From Cauispirillum nitrogeniifigens (lineage in GTDB: Bacteria > Pseudomonadota > Alphaproteobacteria > Rhodospirillales > Rhodospirillaceae), in contig NZ_JBLOOT010000002.1 in the NCBI RefSeq assembly GCF_049800675.1, forward strand, positions 248,001 through 312,000: DNA of 64,000 bases. Direction: 5' to 3'. Position numbers and translations under genes: made by a program. Positions 28,159 to 36,979 of the stretch are shown piece after piece. Each line of letters starts with the position of its first letter. Within the stretch, counting starts at the first letter, position 1. A model generated the notes under the pieces. It was not told the origin of the DNA and made no database searches. It saw only the letters and a list, made by a program, of their open reading frames with translations.

Positions 28159-28698
28159 ATGCGCAAGGGGATCATTCCCGCCGCCGCCGCTTCCCTTGCC
28201 GCCGCGCTGGTGGCGCTGGCGGGCGGGACGGCCCTGGGGCAACAGGAGGCTCTGGGGCAACAGGAGCCTCTGGGGCAACAGGAGGCTCCGGCTGGCTTGG
28301 CCGTGGCGCCGCAGCGGGTGCTGCCCGTCGGCGGCCTGATCGACCGCGTGGTGCATGACGGCATCGGCATGCCGGTGGCGGTCATCCGCGATGTCGTCAT
28401 CGTCCGCGACTCGGGGGAAACCCTGGCCGTGCTGGAGGTTCTCCAGCGCCCCGGCGAGGCGCCCGGCGTCCAGGCGCCGTCGCACGTCGTTGCCCCGCTG
28501 CCGTTCCTCCGCCTGCCGGCCGACGGCACTGTCCGGCTGGTCGCCTCGGCCCCGGCGCTGGCGGAACTGCCGCCCATCGCCCTGCCGCCGCTGGCGGTGG
28601 CGCGCGGCCTGATGGTGCCGGCCCCCGATGCCGGGCCGCTGCGTGTCATCATGCCGTCGGCGCCGGTGCCGCCGCAAGTCGCCGCCGACCCCCGCTGA
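28159..28698 (+). CDS. Hypothetical secreted protein with LGQQE repeats
   Basis: A 179-residue protein with a signal peptide (about 1-26), three copies of the hexapeptide LGQQE(A/P) straight after it, then a region rich in valine, proline and alanine (GMPVAVIRDVVIVRDSGETLAVLEV) faintly like a PRC-barrel strand pattern. I cannot assign it to a family. It is followed 22 bases later by a YqjD-like gene. The hexapeptides come from an 18-bp tandem DNA repeat. Confidence 0.6.
   Translation: MRKGIIPAAAASLAAALVALAGGTALGQQEALGQQEPLGQQEAPAGLAVAPQRVLPVGGLIDRVVHDGIGMPVAVIRDVVIVRDSGETLAVLEVLQRPGEAPGVQAPSHVVAPLPFLRLPADGTVRLVASAPALAELPPIALPPLAVARGLMVPAPDAGPLRVIMPSAPVPPQVAADPR
28234..28287 (+). repeat. 18-bp tandem repeat, three units
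   Basis: CTGGGGCAACAGGAGGCT is repeated three times with one substitution in the middle unit. It encodes LGQQEA, LGQQEP and LGQQEA inside the hypothetical secreted protein. Copy number could vary between strains. Confidence 0.85.
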
Positions 28699-28720
28699 CC
28701 ATCCTTCCAGGGAGCGCGCC

Positions 28721-29143
28721 ATGTCCGACCACACCCCCTTCGCCACCGCCTCCGGCCCCTCCGACCTGCCCCCCTCCGACCTGCCTCACGATGGCCCGCC
28801 CGACGCCCAGCCGCGTCTGGCCGATGACCTGCGCGAGGAGACCGCCGCCGCCCGCGAGGCTGCCGCCGAGGCCCGCGCCCACCGCGACATGGATCGCCTG
28901 AAGGCCGACCTCGACATCCTGCGCCGGGACTTCGCCGGTCTGTCGGCGACCCTGCGCGAGGTGGCCAGCGCGCGCGGCGAACAGGGCGCGGCGGTGCTGC
29001 GCGACTACGCCGATCAGGCCCGCGGCCAGGCCGAGGAATACATCGCCGAGGCCGAGCGCACGGTGGCCCGCAATCCGCTGCTCAGCGTCGCCGCCGCCTT
29101 CGGCGTCGGCTACATCATGGCCCGGCTGATGAATCGGGACTGA
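28721..29143 (+). CDS. YqjD/ElaB-like (DUF883) protein
   Basis: A 140-residue protein with a proline/aspartate-rich start, a long amphipathic helix or coiled coil (about 35-115, many Ala, Arg and Glu), then a C-terminal hydrophobic helix (RNPLLSVAAAFGVGYIMARLM). This is the layout of the DUF883 family, whose E. coli members are inner-membrane proteins that bind ribosomes in stationary phase. The GYIMARLM ending is characteristic. GGGAG precedes the start. It is probably cotranscribed with the upstream secreted-protein gene. Confidence 0.75.
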   Translation: MSDHTPFATASGPSDLPPSDLPHDGPPDAQPRLADDLREETAAAREAAAEARAHRDMDRLKADLDILRRDFAGLSATLREVASARGEQGAAVLRDYADQARGQAEEYIAEAERTVARNPLLSVAAAFGVGYIMARLMNRD

Positions 29144-29150
29144 CGGCCAC

Positions 29151-29233
29151 GTCACTCCCTGGCGGCGCGCAGCCGCCCGTGTCATTCCATGGCGGCGCGC
29201 AGCCGCCCGTGTCACTCCATCGCGGCGCGCAGC
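29151..29233 (-). repeat. 30-bp tandem repeat at the 3' end of the AI-2E-type gene
   Basis: Two full units (29151-29180 and 29181-29210) and a partial third (from 29211) of a sequence that includes the last codons and TGA stop of the minus-strand transporter gene. Only the third unit is the true gene end; the first two repeat the RAAME-stop segment downstream. Confidence 0.8.
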
Positions 29234-30411
29234 AGGCGCAGCCGCCCGGTGTGGTCGAGGACGATCTTGAGCACCGCCACCAGCGGCACCGCCAGCAGGG
29301 CGCCGGCCACCCCCCACAGCCAGCCCCAGACCACCACCGACAGGAACACCACCAGCGGGTTCAGGGTCAGGCGCTGGCCGACGATCATCGGCGTGACGAT
29401 CTGCCCCTCCAGGGTGGTCAGGACGAGAAAAGCCAGGGGCGGCGCCGCCATTGGCCAAAAGGAGTCGAAGGTCAGCACCGACACGGTGGTCAGGATGGCC
29501 ACCGTCACCACCGGCCCCAGGTAGGGCATGAAGTTCAGCAGCCCCGCCACCACTCCCCACAGTGCCGGCGTCGGCATGCCGGTCAGCCACATGGCGCCGG
29601 CGGTCAGCAGGCCGAGGACGATGTTGATGCCGCTGATGGTCTGGAGGTAGACGGCGATTTCGGTCTGCACGCTGGTGAGGATGTCCTCATAGACGCGGCG
29701 GTTCTCGGGCAGCATGGCGCGGGCCACGCGCACGCCGGTGCGGCGGCCCAGCGCCAGCAGGAAGAACAGCAGGATGATGGCCACCACCGTGCCGGCGGCG
29801 AAGGCGCCGACCCGCTCCAGCACCGTGGCGGCCAGCGAGCCTTCGGCCACATGCACGGTCGGCTTGCCGTCCTCGGCGGTGGTCATTTCCTCGATCTCAC
29901 GGGTCACCTGGGTGGCGCCGCCGATCTGCCGGGTGATGGGGGCGAGCTTGTACTCCAGCGCCCGGACCACCTGCGGCGCCCGGTCGAGCCACGTCAGCGC
30001 CGGGCCGGACAGGAAGTAGATGCCCGCGCCCAGCGTGGCGAGGAAGCCCACCACCACCAGCGCCGCCGACAGCGCCTCGGGCAGGCGCAGGCGGCGCAGC
30101 AGGCGCATCGGGGCGCTCAGCACGATGGCCAGGAACACCGCCAGCACCAGCGGCAGGATCAGGCTCTGGGCCAGCCACAGGGTATAGAGAACGGCCAGCA
30201 CGAACAGCCCCGCTAGGCTGCGCCCGCTGATGCGGCGCCACAGGTTGGACGGTGGCGGCGGCACGTCGGGCGCGCCGCCATCCTTGCCGCCGCCACCGTC
30301 ATCACCGCCGAACGGCGGGAAGGCGGCGGGCGCCATGCCAGGAGGTGGGGAACCGGCGGGCGGGGTGTCGGCCAGCGGGATGGCGGCCGGCGGGGAACCG
30401 GGCTCTTTCAC
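29212..30411 (-). CDS. AI-2E family transporter (PerM/TqsA-like)
   Basis: A 399-residue inner-membrane protein with seven to eight helices. The pattern is typical of the AI-2E/PerM family: LILPLVLAVFLAIVLS near the start, a long loop, then helices with LLNFMPYLGPVV and VGQRLTLNPLVV. Some members export the autoinducer AI-2, others act as cation antiporters, so the substrate is open. The GTG at 30411 is preferred because AAAGGGGCGG lies just upstream and the longer frame is unstructured. The cytoplasmic N-terminus (about 60 residues) is rich in proline and glycine. The 3' end is involved in a tandem duplication. Confidence 0.86.
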   Translation of the reverse strand: MKEPGSPPAAIPLADTPPAGSPPPGMAPAAFPPFGGDDGGGGKDGGAPDVPPPPSNLWRRISGRSLAGLFVLAVLYTLWLAQSLILPLVLAVFLAIVLSAPMRLLRRLRLPEALSAALVVVGFLATLGAGIYFLSGPALTWLDRAPQVVRALEYKLAPITRQIGGATQVTREIEEMTTAEDGKPTVHVAEGSLAATVLERVGAFAAGTVVAIILLFFLLALGRRTGVRVARAMLPENRRVYEDILTSVQTEIAVYLQTISGINIVLGLLTAGAMWLTGMPTPALWGVVAGLLNFMPYLGPVVTVAILTTVSVLTFDSFWPMAAPPLAFLVLTTLEGQIVTPMIVGQRLTLNPLVVFLSVVVWGWLWGVAGALLAVPLVAVLKIVLDHTGRLRLLRAAME

Positions 30412-30647
30412 GCATCCGCCCCTTTCGTTCTTGCTTGGTTGCCGATCCAACGGCAGGGCGCGGGGCGGCGTTGCCGGGCACCTCCTTGGCGGTAATCCGG
30501 TCCCGTGCTTGCCCGGTCTGACCGAACCTTGTTCAGAAAGTGATCGGGAGTCGGAACCAAACGCCACAAGCCGACTTTCTCCTGGTAACGTTCGTCGAAC
30601 GTATCGGAAGATGGCCCGGTGACGGCCGTAGCACGGGAAGGAAACGG

Positions 30648-30971
30648 ATGAAGGACGGAGGAGCCACCGCCCTGCCGCCCCTCACCGAGGGGGAACTGGG
30701 GGCTTACCTGGACGGTGCCGGCGATGCCGCCGCCCTGGCGGCATGGGACAGGCGCCTGGACGCCAACCCCGGCCAACGCGAGGAGGTCGAACGCATCCGC
30801 CTGGCCGAGGCCGAACTGGTGCTGAGCCTGGACGCGCTGCTCGACGAGCCGGTGCCGGGGCACCTTCTGGCCCTGCTCGGCGAGGATGACGACGGGCCGG
30901 GGCAGGGCGGCGACTCCGCCCTGGCCGACGCCGGCCCCCTGGCCGGGCGGCGCCCCCCCGCCGCCGAGTGA
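30648..30971 (+). CDS. Small anti-sigma-factor-like hypothetical protein
   Basis: A 107-residue acidic protein. The N-terminal half (LTEGELGAYLDGAGDAAALAAWDRRLDANPG) resembles the start of anti-sigma and zinc-finger-less regulators, in which a short helical domain binds a sigma factor. However, there is no membrane helix and no sigma gene beside it, so the assignment is tentative. The acidic C-terminus is unstructured. The upstream DNA has a perfect palindrome ACGTTCG-T-CGAACGT near 30588-30602. It precedes the pilus/secretion cluster and could be a regulator of it. Confidence 0.5.
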   Translation: MKDGGATALPPLTEGELGAYLDGAGDAAALAAWDRRLDANPGQREEVERIRLAEAELVLSLDALLDEPVPGHLLALLGEDDDGPGQGGDSALADAGPLAGRRPPAAE

Positions 30972-30981
30972 CCCCGCATTA

Positions 30982-31010
30982 TTGCTGACCCGCTCCTTTT
31001 GGCTTACAGT
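30982..31010 (+). promoter_or_regulatory. Candidate promoter of the MSHA/type II-like cluster
   Basis: TTGCTG (30982-30987) and TACAGT (31005-31010) are 17 bases apart, a fair sigma70-like match, 66 bases upstream of the TPR-protein start and outside any gene. Confidence 0.45.
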
Positions 31011-31075
31011 CCGCCTCAGGGTTAACCGCGCCAGGGGGGCGCGGCGCCGCGCGAGCGGGCCGGGTGGGCAACGGG

Positions 31076-32548
31076 ATGAGTGTACTTTTCAAGGCGTTGC
31101 AGCGGGCCGAAAAGGTCCGTGGAGGAGATGCCGGCCGCGCGTCCGGGGACGGTGGCATCGGCGTGGCCGCCGCCGCCGACCCGCTGCCGCGCGGCATGCC
31201 GGCCCTGGGCCGACGCCATGGACGCCGCGGCGGCATCGGCCGTCTGGTGGTGCGCCTGCTCGGCCTGTCTTTCATCCTGTCGATGACCGCCTCCATTGCC
31301 GCCATGGTGCTGTTCCGCGACGAGGTCGAGGACGCCTTCGCCACCCTGGTCCTGGGCGTTCCGGCGCAGCCGCCGCGTCCCGCCGCCCTGCCTGCTCCGG
31401 TTCCGGCTCCGGTAGCCCCGGTCCCGGCTCCGGCCGAACCGACTTCGGCCCCCTCCGTCGCCGCCGTTCCCGAGGCCGCTCCGCCGGCCGACGCAGCCCC
31501 CGCCCCCGCCCCCGCCCCCGCCGAGGCGCCGCCGCCGGACGGGACTGGCGGGGAGGACGTCGGGGAAGCGGCCGGGGAGGCCGTAGCCGTGGCCCCGCCC
31601 GCTGCCGCCGTCCCCGACACCGCCACCACCACCGACATCGCCACCCTGATGGCCGCCGCCCGCGTCGCCCAGGGGGCCCCCTCCGCTACTCCGTCCGCAG
31701 CGGCCCCCGGTCAGGGCGCCGCCCCCGTCGCCACCCCCGTCGCCACCCCGGCCGAGGACCTGACCGCGCCGGCCGGAGAGGACACCGCCGCCCTGCCGCC
31801 GGAGCCGCGCTCGCTGGAGGACACTCTGGCCGACCGGGCGCGCGCCCGCACGGCGCAGGCCGTTGCCCCGCCGGTGGTCATCGACCGGCCGGAGGCCCGC
31901 CGTGCCGGTGCCGGCGATGCCGTCGAGGTGTCGCTGCCCACCCTGCGCACCCGCGACAGCGTGGCCGGTGCCTATCGCGCCCTGCTGCGCGGCGACTACC
32001 ATGCCGCCCTGGACTCCTATGAGGGCGTGCTGGAGGAAGACCCGCGCAACCTCCAGGCCCTGCTCGGCCGGGCCGCCGCGCTGCATAAGCTGCGCCGCCT
32101 GGACGAAGCGCGTCTGGCCTACGAGCGGGTGCTCGCCACCGAGTCCGGCAACCGCGAGGCGCTGACCAACCTGCTGGCGATCATCGGTTCCGCCGCGCCG
32201 CAGGAGGCCCTGGCCCGCCTGCACGCCCTGGAGCGCACGGCCCCGGACTTCACCCCGGTGCTGGCGCAGATCGCCCTGGTCTACGGCCAGATGGGCGCCG
32301 ACGGCCAGGCCGTCGCCTACCTTCAGAAGGCGGTGGCGCAAGACCCCGCCAACCTGCCCTACCGCTACAACCTGGCCGTCCTGCTGGATCGCGGGGGCCA
32401 TGCCCAGGCCGCCGCCCAGGCCTACCAGGCGGTGCTGGACGGGCTGCGCGCCCGTGGCGCCAGTGCCAGTGCGGGGGATGCCGGCGCCTCGGGCCTGTCG
32501 GCCGACCGCATCAAGGCCCGTCTCGACTTCCTCATCGCCGCCCGCTAG
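31076..32548 (+). CDS. TPR protein of an MSHA/type II-like cluster (MshN-like)
   Basis: A 490-residue protein with a cytoplasmic start (SVLFKALQRAEK, a sequence common to MshN-like and other secretion/pilus accessory proteins), one transmembrane helix (about residues 60-82), a long Pro/Ala linker (about 95-285) and four to five tetratricopeptide repeats (about 300-480; for example GDYHAALDSYEGVLEEDPRN and NLPYRYNLAVLLDRGG). This bitopic layout suits a periplasmic scaffold for pilus assembly. It is followed 10 bases later by the ExeA/MshM-type ATPase gene. ATG at 31076 is preferred over GTG at 31064. Confidence 0.78.
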   Translation: MSVLFKALQRAEKVRGGDAGRASGDGGIGVAAAADPLPRGMPALGRRHGRRGGIGRLVVRLLGLSFILSMTASIAAMVLFRDEVEDAFATLVLGVPAQPPRPAALPAPVPAPVAPVPAPAEPTSAPSVAAVPEAAPPADAAPAPAPAPAEAPPPDGTGGEDVGEAAGEAVAVAPPAAAVPDTATTTDIATLMAAARVAQGAPSATPSAAAPGQGAAPVATPVATPAEDLTAPAGEDTAALPPEPRSLEDTLADRARARTAQAVAPPVVIDRPEARRAGAGDAVEVSLPTLRTRDSVAGAYRALLRGDYHAALDSYEGVLEEDPRNLQALLGRAAALHKLRRLDEARLAYERVLATESGNREALTNLLAIIGSAAPQEALARLHALERTAPDFTPVLAQIALVYGQMGADGQAVAYLQKAVAQDPANLPYRYNLAVLLDRGGHAQAAAQAYQAVLDGLRARGASASAGDAGASGLSADRIKARLDFLIAAR

Positions 32549-32558
32549 GGGACATGGC

Positions 32559-34286
32559 ATGCCCTACCTCGCCCACTTCGGCCTCAAGGAACACCCGTTC
32601 TCCCTGACGCCCAATACCGAGCGCTACTTCCCGACCTCGGGCAAGACGCAGGTGCTCCAGTCGCTGGAATACGGCATCCAGCGCTCCGCCGGCATCATGA
32701 AGGTGGTCGGCGATGTCGGCACCGGCAAGACGCTGCTGTGCCGCCTGCTCCTGCGCCGGCTGGCGGCGGCGCAGGACGGCGACGCCACCGGCATCGCCTA
32801 CCTCAACGCCCCGCAGGTCGAGGGCGACGCCCTGATCGCCCTGGTCTGCGCCGAGTTCGGGTTGCCCGCCGGCGACCGCGCGGGGATGCTGAGCAGCCTC
32901 AACGATTTCCTGCTGGCCCGCCACGCCACCGGGGCGGAAACGGTGCTGGTGGTCGACGAGGCCCAGGCCCTGGGCGCGGCCGGGCTGGAAACCATCCGCC
33001 TGCTGTCCAACCTGGAGACCGAGCGGGCCAAGCTGTTGCAGATCGTGCTGTTCGGCCAGACCGAGCTGGACGACCTGCTGGCCCGCCCCGACCTGCGGCA
33101 GATCAACCAGCGCATCGCCTTTTCCTTCGACAGCGGCCCGTTCTCGCGCGCCGAGGTCGGCGCCTACGTAAAGCACTGCCTGCGGGTGTCGCGGCTCGAC
33201 GGGGTGGCCTACGACATCTTCGAGCCCAAAGCCCTGGACGAGATCGCCCAGGCCAGCGGCGGCGTACCGCGCGTCATCAACATCCTGTGCGACAAGGCCC
33301 TGCTGATCGCCTATGGCGAGGGTGCCCGCACCGTCACCCGCGCCCATGTGCGCGGCGCGGTGGCGGACTCGACGTCGATGCTGTCCCCGGCCACGGCGGC
33401 CGGCGGCGGCGCCCTGTGGTCGTGGCTGGCGGCGGCGGCCGGCTTCTTTGCCGCCGTCGGCCTGGGGATGTGGCTGTTCGGCGTCGACCGCCTGGGCCTG
33501 GACCGGCTGGCGGCCGCCCCGGCGTCGCCGCCGGCCCAGGAAGCCGCTCCTGCGCCAAATCCCGCGCCCGCGTCTAATCCCACCCCCGCGCCCACCCCCG
33601 CGCCGCCGCAGGAGGCCGCGCCCGCCGCGCCGCTCACGGCCGTGACCGCAGCCGCCGACCCGGCGCCCGCTCCCACTCCGGCACCGGCGCCGGTTCCCGC
33701 TTCGGCGCCGGCTCCCGCTTCGGCGCCAGCGCCCCAGCCTGAGCCTCAGCCGGCACCGGAGCCTGACACAACGGCCGTTCCGCAGGCGCAACCGGCTCCC
33801 GCCCCGGAGCCCGTTCCAGCCCCCGAGCCCGTTCCGGCTCCCGAACCCGTTCCAGCCCCCGAGCCCGTTCCAGCCCCCGAGCCCGTTCCGGCTCCCGAGC
33901 CAGAACCGGCCCCGCCGCCCGAGCCCCCGCCCGCTCCCGCGCCTGTGCCTGAAGCGGAGCAGCGGAGCGAGCGGCCGGTGCCGCTGCCTGCCGCCAAGCC
34001 GCGTCCGGCGGTGGCGGAACTGGTGCCGCCCGCGCCGCCGAAGCCGCCGGCGACGCGGCGTCCCCGGGCCCCCGCTGCCAATCCGCCCGCCGCTGCCCCG
34101 CCCGCCGCCACTCCGCCCAGGGCCGCCGCGCTCACTCCCACCCCCACCCCCGCCGCCAAGCCGGCGCCGGCCGCCGTGCCGAAGGTGGAGGTGCGCAACG
34201 TGCAGGTCCGCACCGTGGTGCCGGTGACGCCGGGCGCCCCGGCGGCGGCGACCCGGACGCCGGACGGGAAATGGGAGTGGCGCTAG
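32559..34286 (+). CDS. ExeA/GspA/MshM-type AAA ATPase with proline-rich periplasmic tail
   Basis: A 575-residue protein. The cytoplasmic AAA domain (about 1-270) starts with FGLKEHPFSLTPNTERYF, a signature of the ExeA/MshM group, and has Walker A GDVGTGKT, Walker B VLVVDEAQAL and the sensor region SGGVPRVINILCDKALL. A transmembrane helix (about 288-308) leads to a periplasmic tail of more than 200 residues made of PEPVPA-type repeats, ending in a short conserved segment (VEVRNVQVRTVV). ExeA-type proteins help place the secretin at the cell wall; this one lacks an obvious peptidoglycan-binding domain. It overlaps the prepilin peptidase gene by 16 bases. Confidence 0.88.
   Translation: MPYLAHFGLKEHPFSLTPNTERYFPTSGKTQVLQSLEYGIQRSAGIMKVVGDVGTGKTLLCRLLLRRLAAAQDGDATGIAYLNAPQVEGDALIALVCAEFGLPAGDRAGMLSSLNDFLLARHATGAETVLVVDEAQALGAAGLETIRLLSNLETERAKLLQIVLFGQTELDDLLARPDLRQINQRIAFSFDSGPFSRAEVGAYVKHCLRVSRLDGVAYDIFEPKALDEIAQASGGVPRVINILCDKALLIAYGEGARTVTRAHVRGAVADSTSMLSPATAAGGGALWSWLAAAAGFFAAVGLGMWLFGVDRLGLDRLAAAPASPPAQEAAPAPNPAPASNPTPAPTPAPPQEAAPAAPLTAVTAAADPAPAPTPAPAPVPASAPAPASAPAPQPEPQPAPEPDTTAVPQAQPAPAPEPVPAPEPVPAPEPVPAPEPVPAPEPVPAPEPEPAPPPEPPPAPAPVPEAEQRSERPVPLPAAKPRPAVAELVPPAPPKPPATRRPRAPAANPPAAAPPAATPPRAAALTPTPTPAAKPAPAAVPKVEVRNVQVRTVVPVTPGAPAAATRTPDGKWEWR
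33809..33898 (+). repeat. 18-bp tandem repeat, five units
   Basis: Five units of the form GCCCGTTCCAGCCCCCGA encode the PEPVPA hexapeptide series in the tail of the ExeA-type ATPase. Units differ at only a few positions, so the array may expand or contract. Confidence 0.85.
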
Positions 34287-35056
34287 CCGCCTGGGCGGGC
34301 CTGCCCCCCGGTCTGGTCCTGGCCCTGGCGGCGCTGCTGGGCCTGGTGGCCGGCAGCTTTCTGTCGGCGCTGACCTGGCGCTTGCCGCGCGGCGGCAGCG
34401 TGGCGCGCGGCCGGTCGGCGTGCGTGCGCTGCGGGGAGCCATTGCGGGCGCGCGATCTGGTGCCGGTGCTATCGTGGCTGGCGGCGCGCGGGCGCTGCCG
34501 GGCCTGCGGCGGCGCCATCTCGCCGCGCTATCCGTTGATCGAGGGCGCCACCGCCGCCCTGTTCGCCGCCATCGCCCTGCGTGCGGCCACGCCGGAGGCC
34601 GCCATAGCCCTGGCCGCCCTGGGCGCCGTGCTGATGGCCCTGGCGGTGGTCGACCTGGAACACGGCCTGCTGCCCGATGTCCTCAACCTCGCCGCCGTGG
34701 CGCCGGCCCTGGCCGTGCGCTGGCTGAGCGACGGGGACGTGGTGGCCGGCGTGGTCGGCGGCATCGCTGCCGGGCTGGCCGCCTGGGGCCTCAAGGCCGG
34801 ATTCCGCGCCGCCACCGGCCGCGACGGCCTGGGCTGGGGCGACGTCAAGTTCCTGGCCGTGGCCGGCATCCTGCTGCGGCCGTGGGAATGGCCGCCGTTC
34901 CTGCTGCTGGCCGGCGGCCTGGGGGTGGCGCTGGGGCTGGCGTGGCGCGCGGCCGGCCGGGGGGCGGAGTTCCCCTTCGGCCCGGCGCTGATTGCCGCCC
35001 TGCTGGCGCTGCTGCTGGTGCCCGATCTGGCGGGCGTGTTTGAACCGGCGCTCTAG
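34271..35056 (+). CDS. Prepilin peptidase (type IV leader peptidase, A24)
   Basis: A 261-residue inner-membrane aspartic protease that cleaves and N-methylates type IV prepilins and pseudopilins. The zinc-type CxxC pairs are in SACVRCGE and GRCRACGG. The two catalytic aspartates are in VVDLEHGLLPD and in GWGDVKFLA. Eight hydrophobic helices are seen. It overlaps the upstream ATPase gene by 16 bases, so its start depends on coupling; GGGAA lies just before the ATG. The substrates should be the two pilin-like proteins encoded downstream. Confidence 0.93.
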   Translation: MGVALAAWAGLPPGLVLALAALLGLVAGSFLSALTWRLPRGGSVARGRSACVRCGEPLRARDLVPVLSWLAARGRCRACGGAISPRYPLIEGATAALFAAIALRAATPEAAIALAALGAVLMALAVVDLEHGLLPDVLNLAAVAPALAVRWLSDGDVVAGVVGGIAAGLAAWGLKAGFRAATGRDGLGWGDVKFLAVAGILLRPWEWPPFLLLAGGLGVALGLAWRAAGRGAEFPFGPALIAALLALLLVPDLAGVFEPAL

Positions 35057-35110
35057 CGTGGTATAGAGCCTGTGATGGGGCACCACGCCGGTAAGGGGGA
35101 AGGGTCGAGG

Positions 35111-36961
35111 ATGATGGATCGCAGGGGGGGGCTTCCCTGGCGGAGCCGGGGGACGGCTTTGGCCTTGGCATTGGTGCTGGCGGGCTGCGCGTCCTATGAC
35201 CGCAACGCCGGCCTGGAACGGGCCGACTACGAAAACCTGATGTCCCGGCGCGGCCCGGAGCAGGCCCGCCCGGCGGCGGAACCGCCGATCCCCGACCTGC
35301 AACCCATCCTCGCCGCGCCGACGCCGCCGGAACTGGCCGACCAGCGCCGCGTGTCGGTGCAGGTGACGCAGGCGACGTCCGTCCGCGACCTGTTGATCGA
35401 ACTGGCGCGCAAGGCCGAGGTGGACCTCGACCTCGACCCGCGCATCGAGGGCGGCATCATCCTCCAGGCCCGCGAACGGCCGTTCGAGGAAGTGGTCCGC
35501 CGCATCGCCGACCTCGCCGGCCTGCGCTATACCTTCGCCGACAACGTCCTGCGGGTGGAGCTGGACGAGCCCTACATGCAGCACTACCGGGTCGACCTGC
35601 TCAACCTGATCCGCACCACCAACACGCGGGTCGAGGCCAGCACCGACGTGTTCAACGCCATCAGCAACAGCGGGTCCTCCTCGGTGGCGAACGGGTCCAA
35701 CACCGCCATCGAGGGGCAGTCCGTCAACGACTTCTGGAAGGAAGTGCAGACCGGCATCGAAGCCATCGTGAAGGAGGCACCGCCTCCGGCCCGCCTGGTG
35801 ACCGGCGCCTCGCCGACCGGCGACACGACGCCCCCCCAGCCCCAGGCCCAGTCTCAGGCCCAGGCGCCGGCCCCGGAAGGTGCCGAGGGCGCGACCGCCC
35901 AGGCCAGCGCCATCGCCGGGCAGACCGCCGCCGCCGCCACTCGTGAAGCCACGCCGGCAGCCCCGGCGTCCGGCGCCGCCGCCCCGGCGGGCGATACGGC
36001 GGCCGAGACGGACGATGTGCAGTACTTCACCATCAACCGGCCTGCCGGCATCATCACCGTGCAGACGACCCAGGCCAAGCACCGCCGCATCACCGAATAC
36101 CTCGACCAGCTTCGCACCGCCTTGCAGGCCCAGGTTCTGATCGAGGCCAAGGTGGTCGAAGTCGCACTGGCCGACCAGTTCCGCGCCGGCATCGACTGGA
36201 GCTACGTCAACCTTCCCCAGGTCGCCCTCACCACGGCGCTGGCGGGCAACAACCTGATCCTGCCCCCTGGCCGCACCGCCCCCACCCTGGCGGCCGGAGT
36301 CCGGTCCGATGGCGGGGCGCTGACCGGCCTGCTGAACCTGCTCGACACCTTCGGCACGTCGCGCACGCTGTCCAGCCCGCGCCTGACCGTGGTCAACAAC
36401 GAGACGGCGCTGCTCAAGGTGGCCGAGAACGAGGTGTACTTCACCATCGAGGTCAACACCACGACCAGCGAGAACGGCCCGCCGATCACCACCTACAGCT
36501 CGACCCTCAACACCGTGCCGATCGGCATGCTGATGCAGGTGCAGCCGTCCATCAACCTGAAGACCAACCAGATCTCCCTCAGCCTGCGGCCGACCATTTC
36601 GCGGGTCGTCGGACGGGTCCAGGATCCGGCGGTGTCGCTGGTCAACACGGCGGTCATCTCCACCGTGCCGATCGTCGAGGTGCGCGAGATCGACAGCGTC
36701 GTGACCATGGAAAGCGGCTCGGTCCTGGTCATGGGCGGCCTGATGCAGGAACGCTCCGCCAACCAGGATGAAAAGGTTCCCGTGCTGGGCGACGTGCCGG
36801 TCGCGGGCAACCTGTTCAAGCGCCAGAACCGGGACAACACCATGACCGAACTGGTGATCTTCCTGCGCGCCACCATCGTCCAGGGCCGCGACAGCGTGCA
36901 CCAGGCCGACGTCGACCTCTACAACACCTATACCCCCGACCCGCGTCCCATCGGCTTCTGA
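35111..36961 (+). CDS. Secretin of the MshL/GspD/PilQ group
   Basis: A 616-residue outer-membrane lipoprotein (lipobox LAGC, about residues 22-26) that forms the gated exit pore. An STN-like N domain (about 75-150; VRDLLIELARKAEVDLDLDP), a proline/alanine linker (about 220-310) and the secretin domain (about 315-600) with RTLSSPRLTVVNNETALLKV, SGSVLVMGGLM and VPVLGDVPVAGNLFKR are all present. The STN domain and overall layout fit MshL better than GspD. GGGTCGAGG precedes the first of two ATGs. It follows the prepilin peptidase by 54 bases. Confidence 0.92.
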   Translation: MMDRRGGLPWRSRGTALALALVLAGCASYDRNAGLERADYENLMSRRGPEQARPAAEPPIPDLQPILAAPTPPELADQRRVSVQVTQATSVRDLLIELARKAEVDLDLDPRIEGGIILQARERPFEEVVRRIADLAGLRYTFADNVLRVELDEPYMQHYRVDLLNLIRTTNTRVEASTDVFNAISNSGSSSVANGSNTAIEGQSVNDFWKEVQTGIEAIVKEAPPPARLVTGASPTGDTTPPQPQAQSQAQAPAPEGAEGATAQASAIAGQTAAAATREATPAAPASGAAAPAGDTAAETDDVQYFTINRPAGIITVQTTQAKHRRITEYLDQLRTALQAQVLIEAKVVEVALADQFRAGIDWSYVNLPQVALTTALAGNNLILPPGRTAPTLAAGVRSDGGALTGLLNLLDTFGTSRTLSSPRLTVVNNETALLKVAENEVYFTIEVNTTTSENGPPITTYSSTLNTVPIGMLMQVQPSINLKTNQISLSLRPTISRVVGRVQDPAVSLVNTAVISTVPIVEVREIDSVVTMESGSVLVMGGLMQERSANQDEKVPVLGDVPVAGNLFKRQNRDNTMTELVIFLRATIVQGRDSVHQADVDLYNTYTPDPRPIGF

Positions 36962-36979
36962 CGGCGAGAGGCCCCGGCC

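Noticed and set aside
30588..30602. ACGTTCG-T-CGAACGT as an ECF-sigma promoter or LexA box
   Set aside because: GGAACC lies upstream, but no -10 element of ECF type is at the right distance, and the spacing does not fit the alphaproteobacterial LexA direct repeat.
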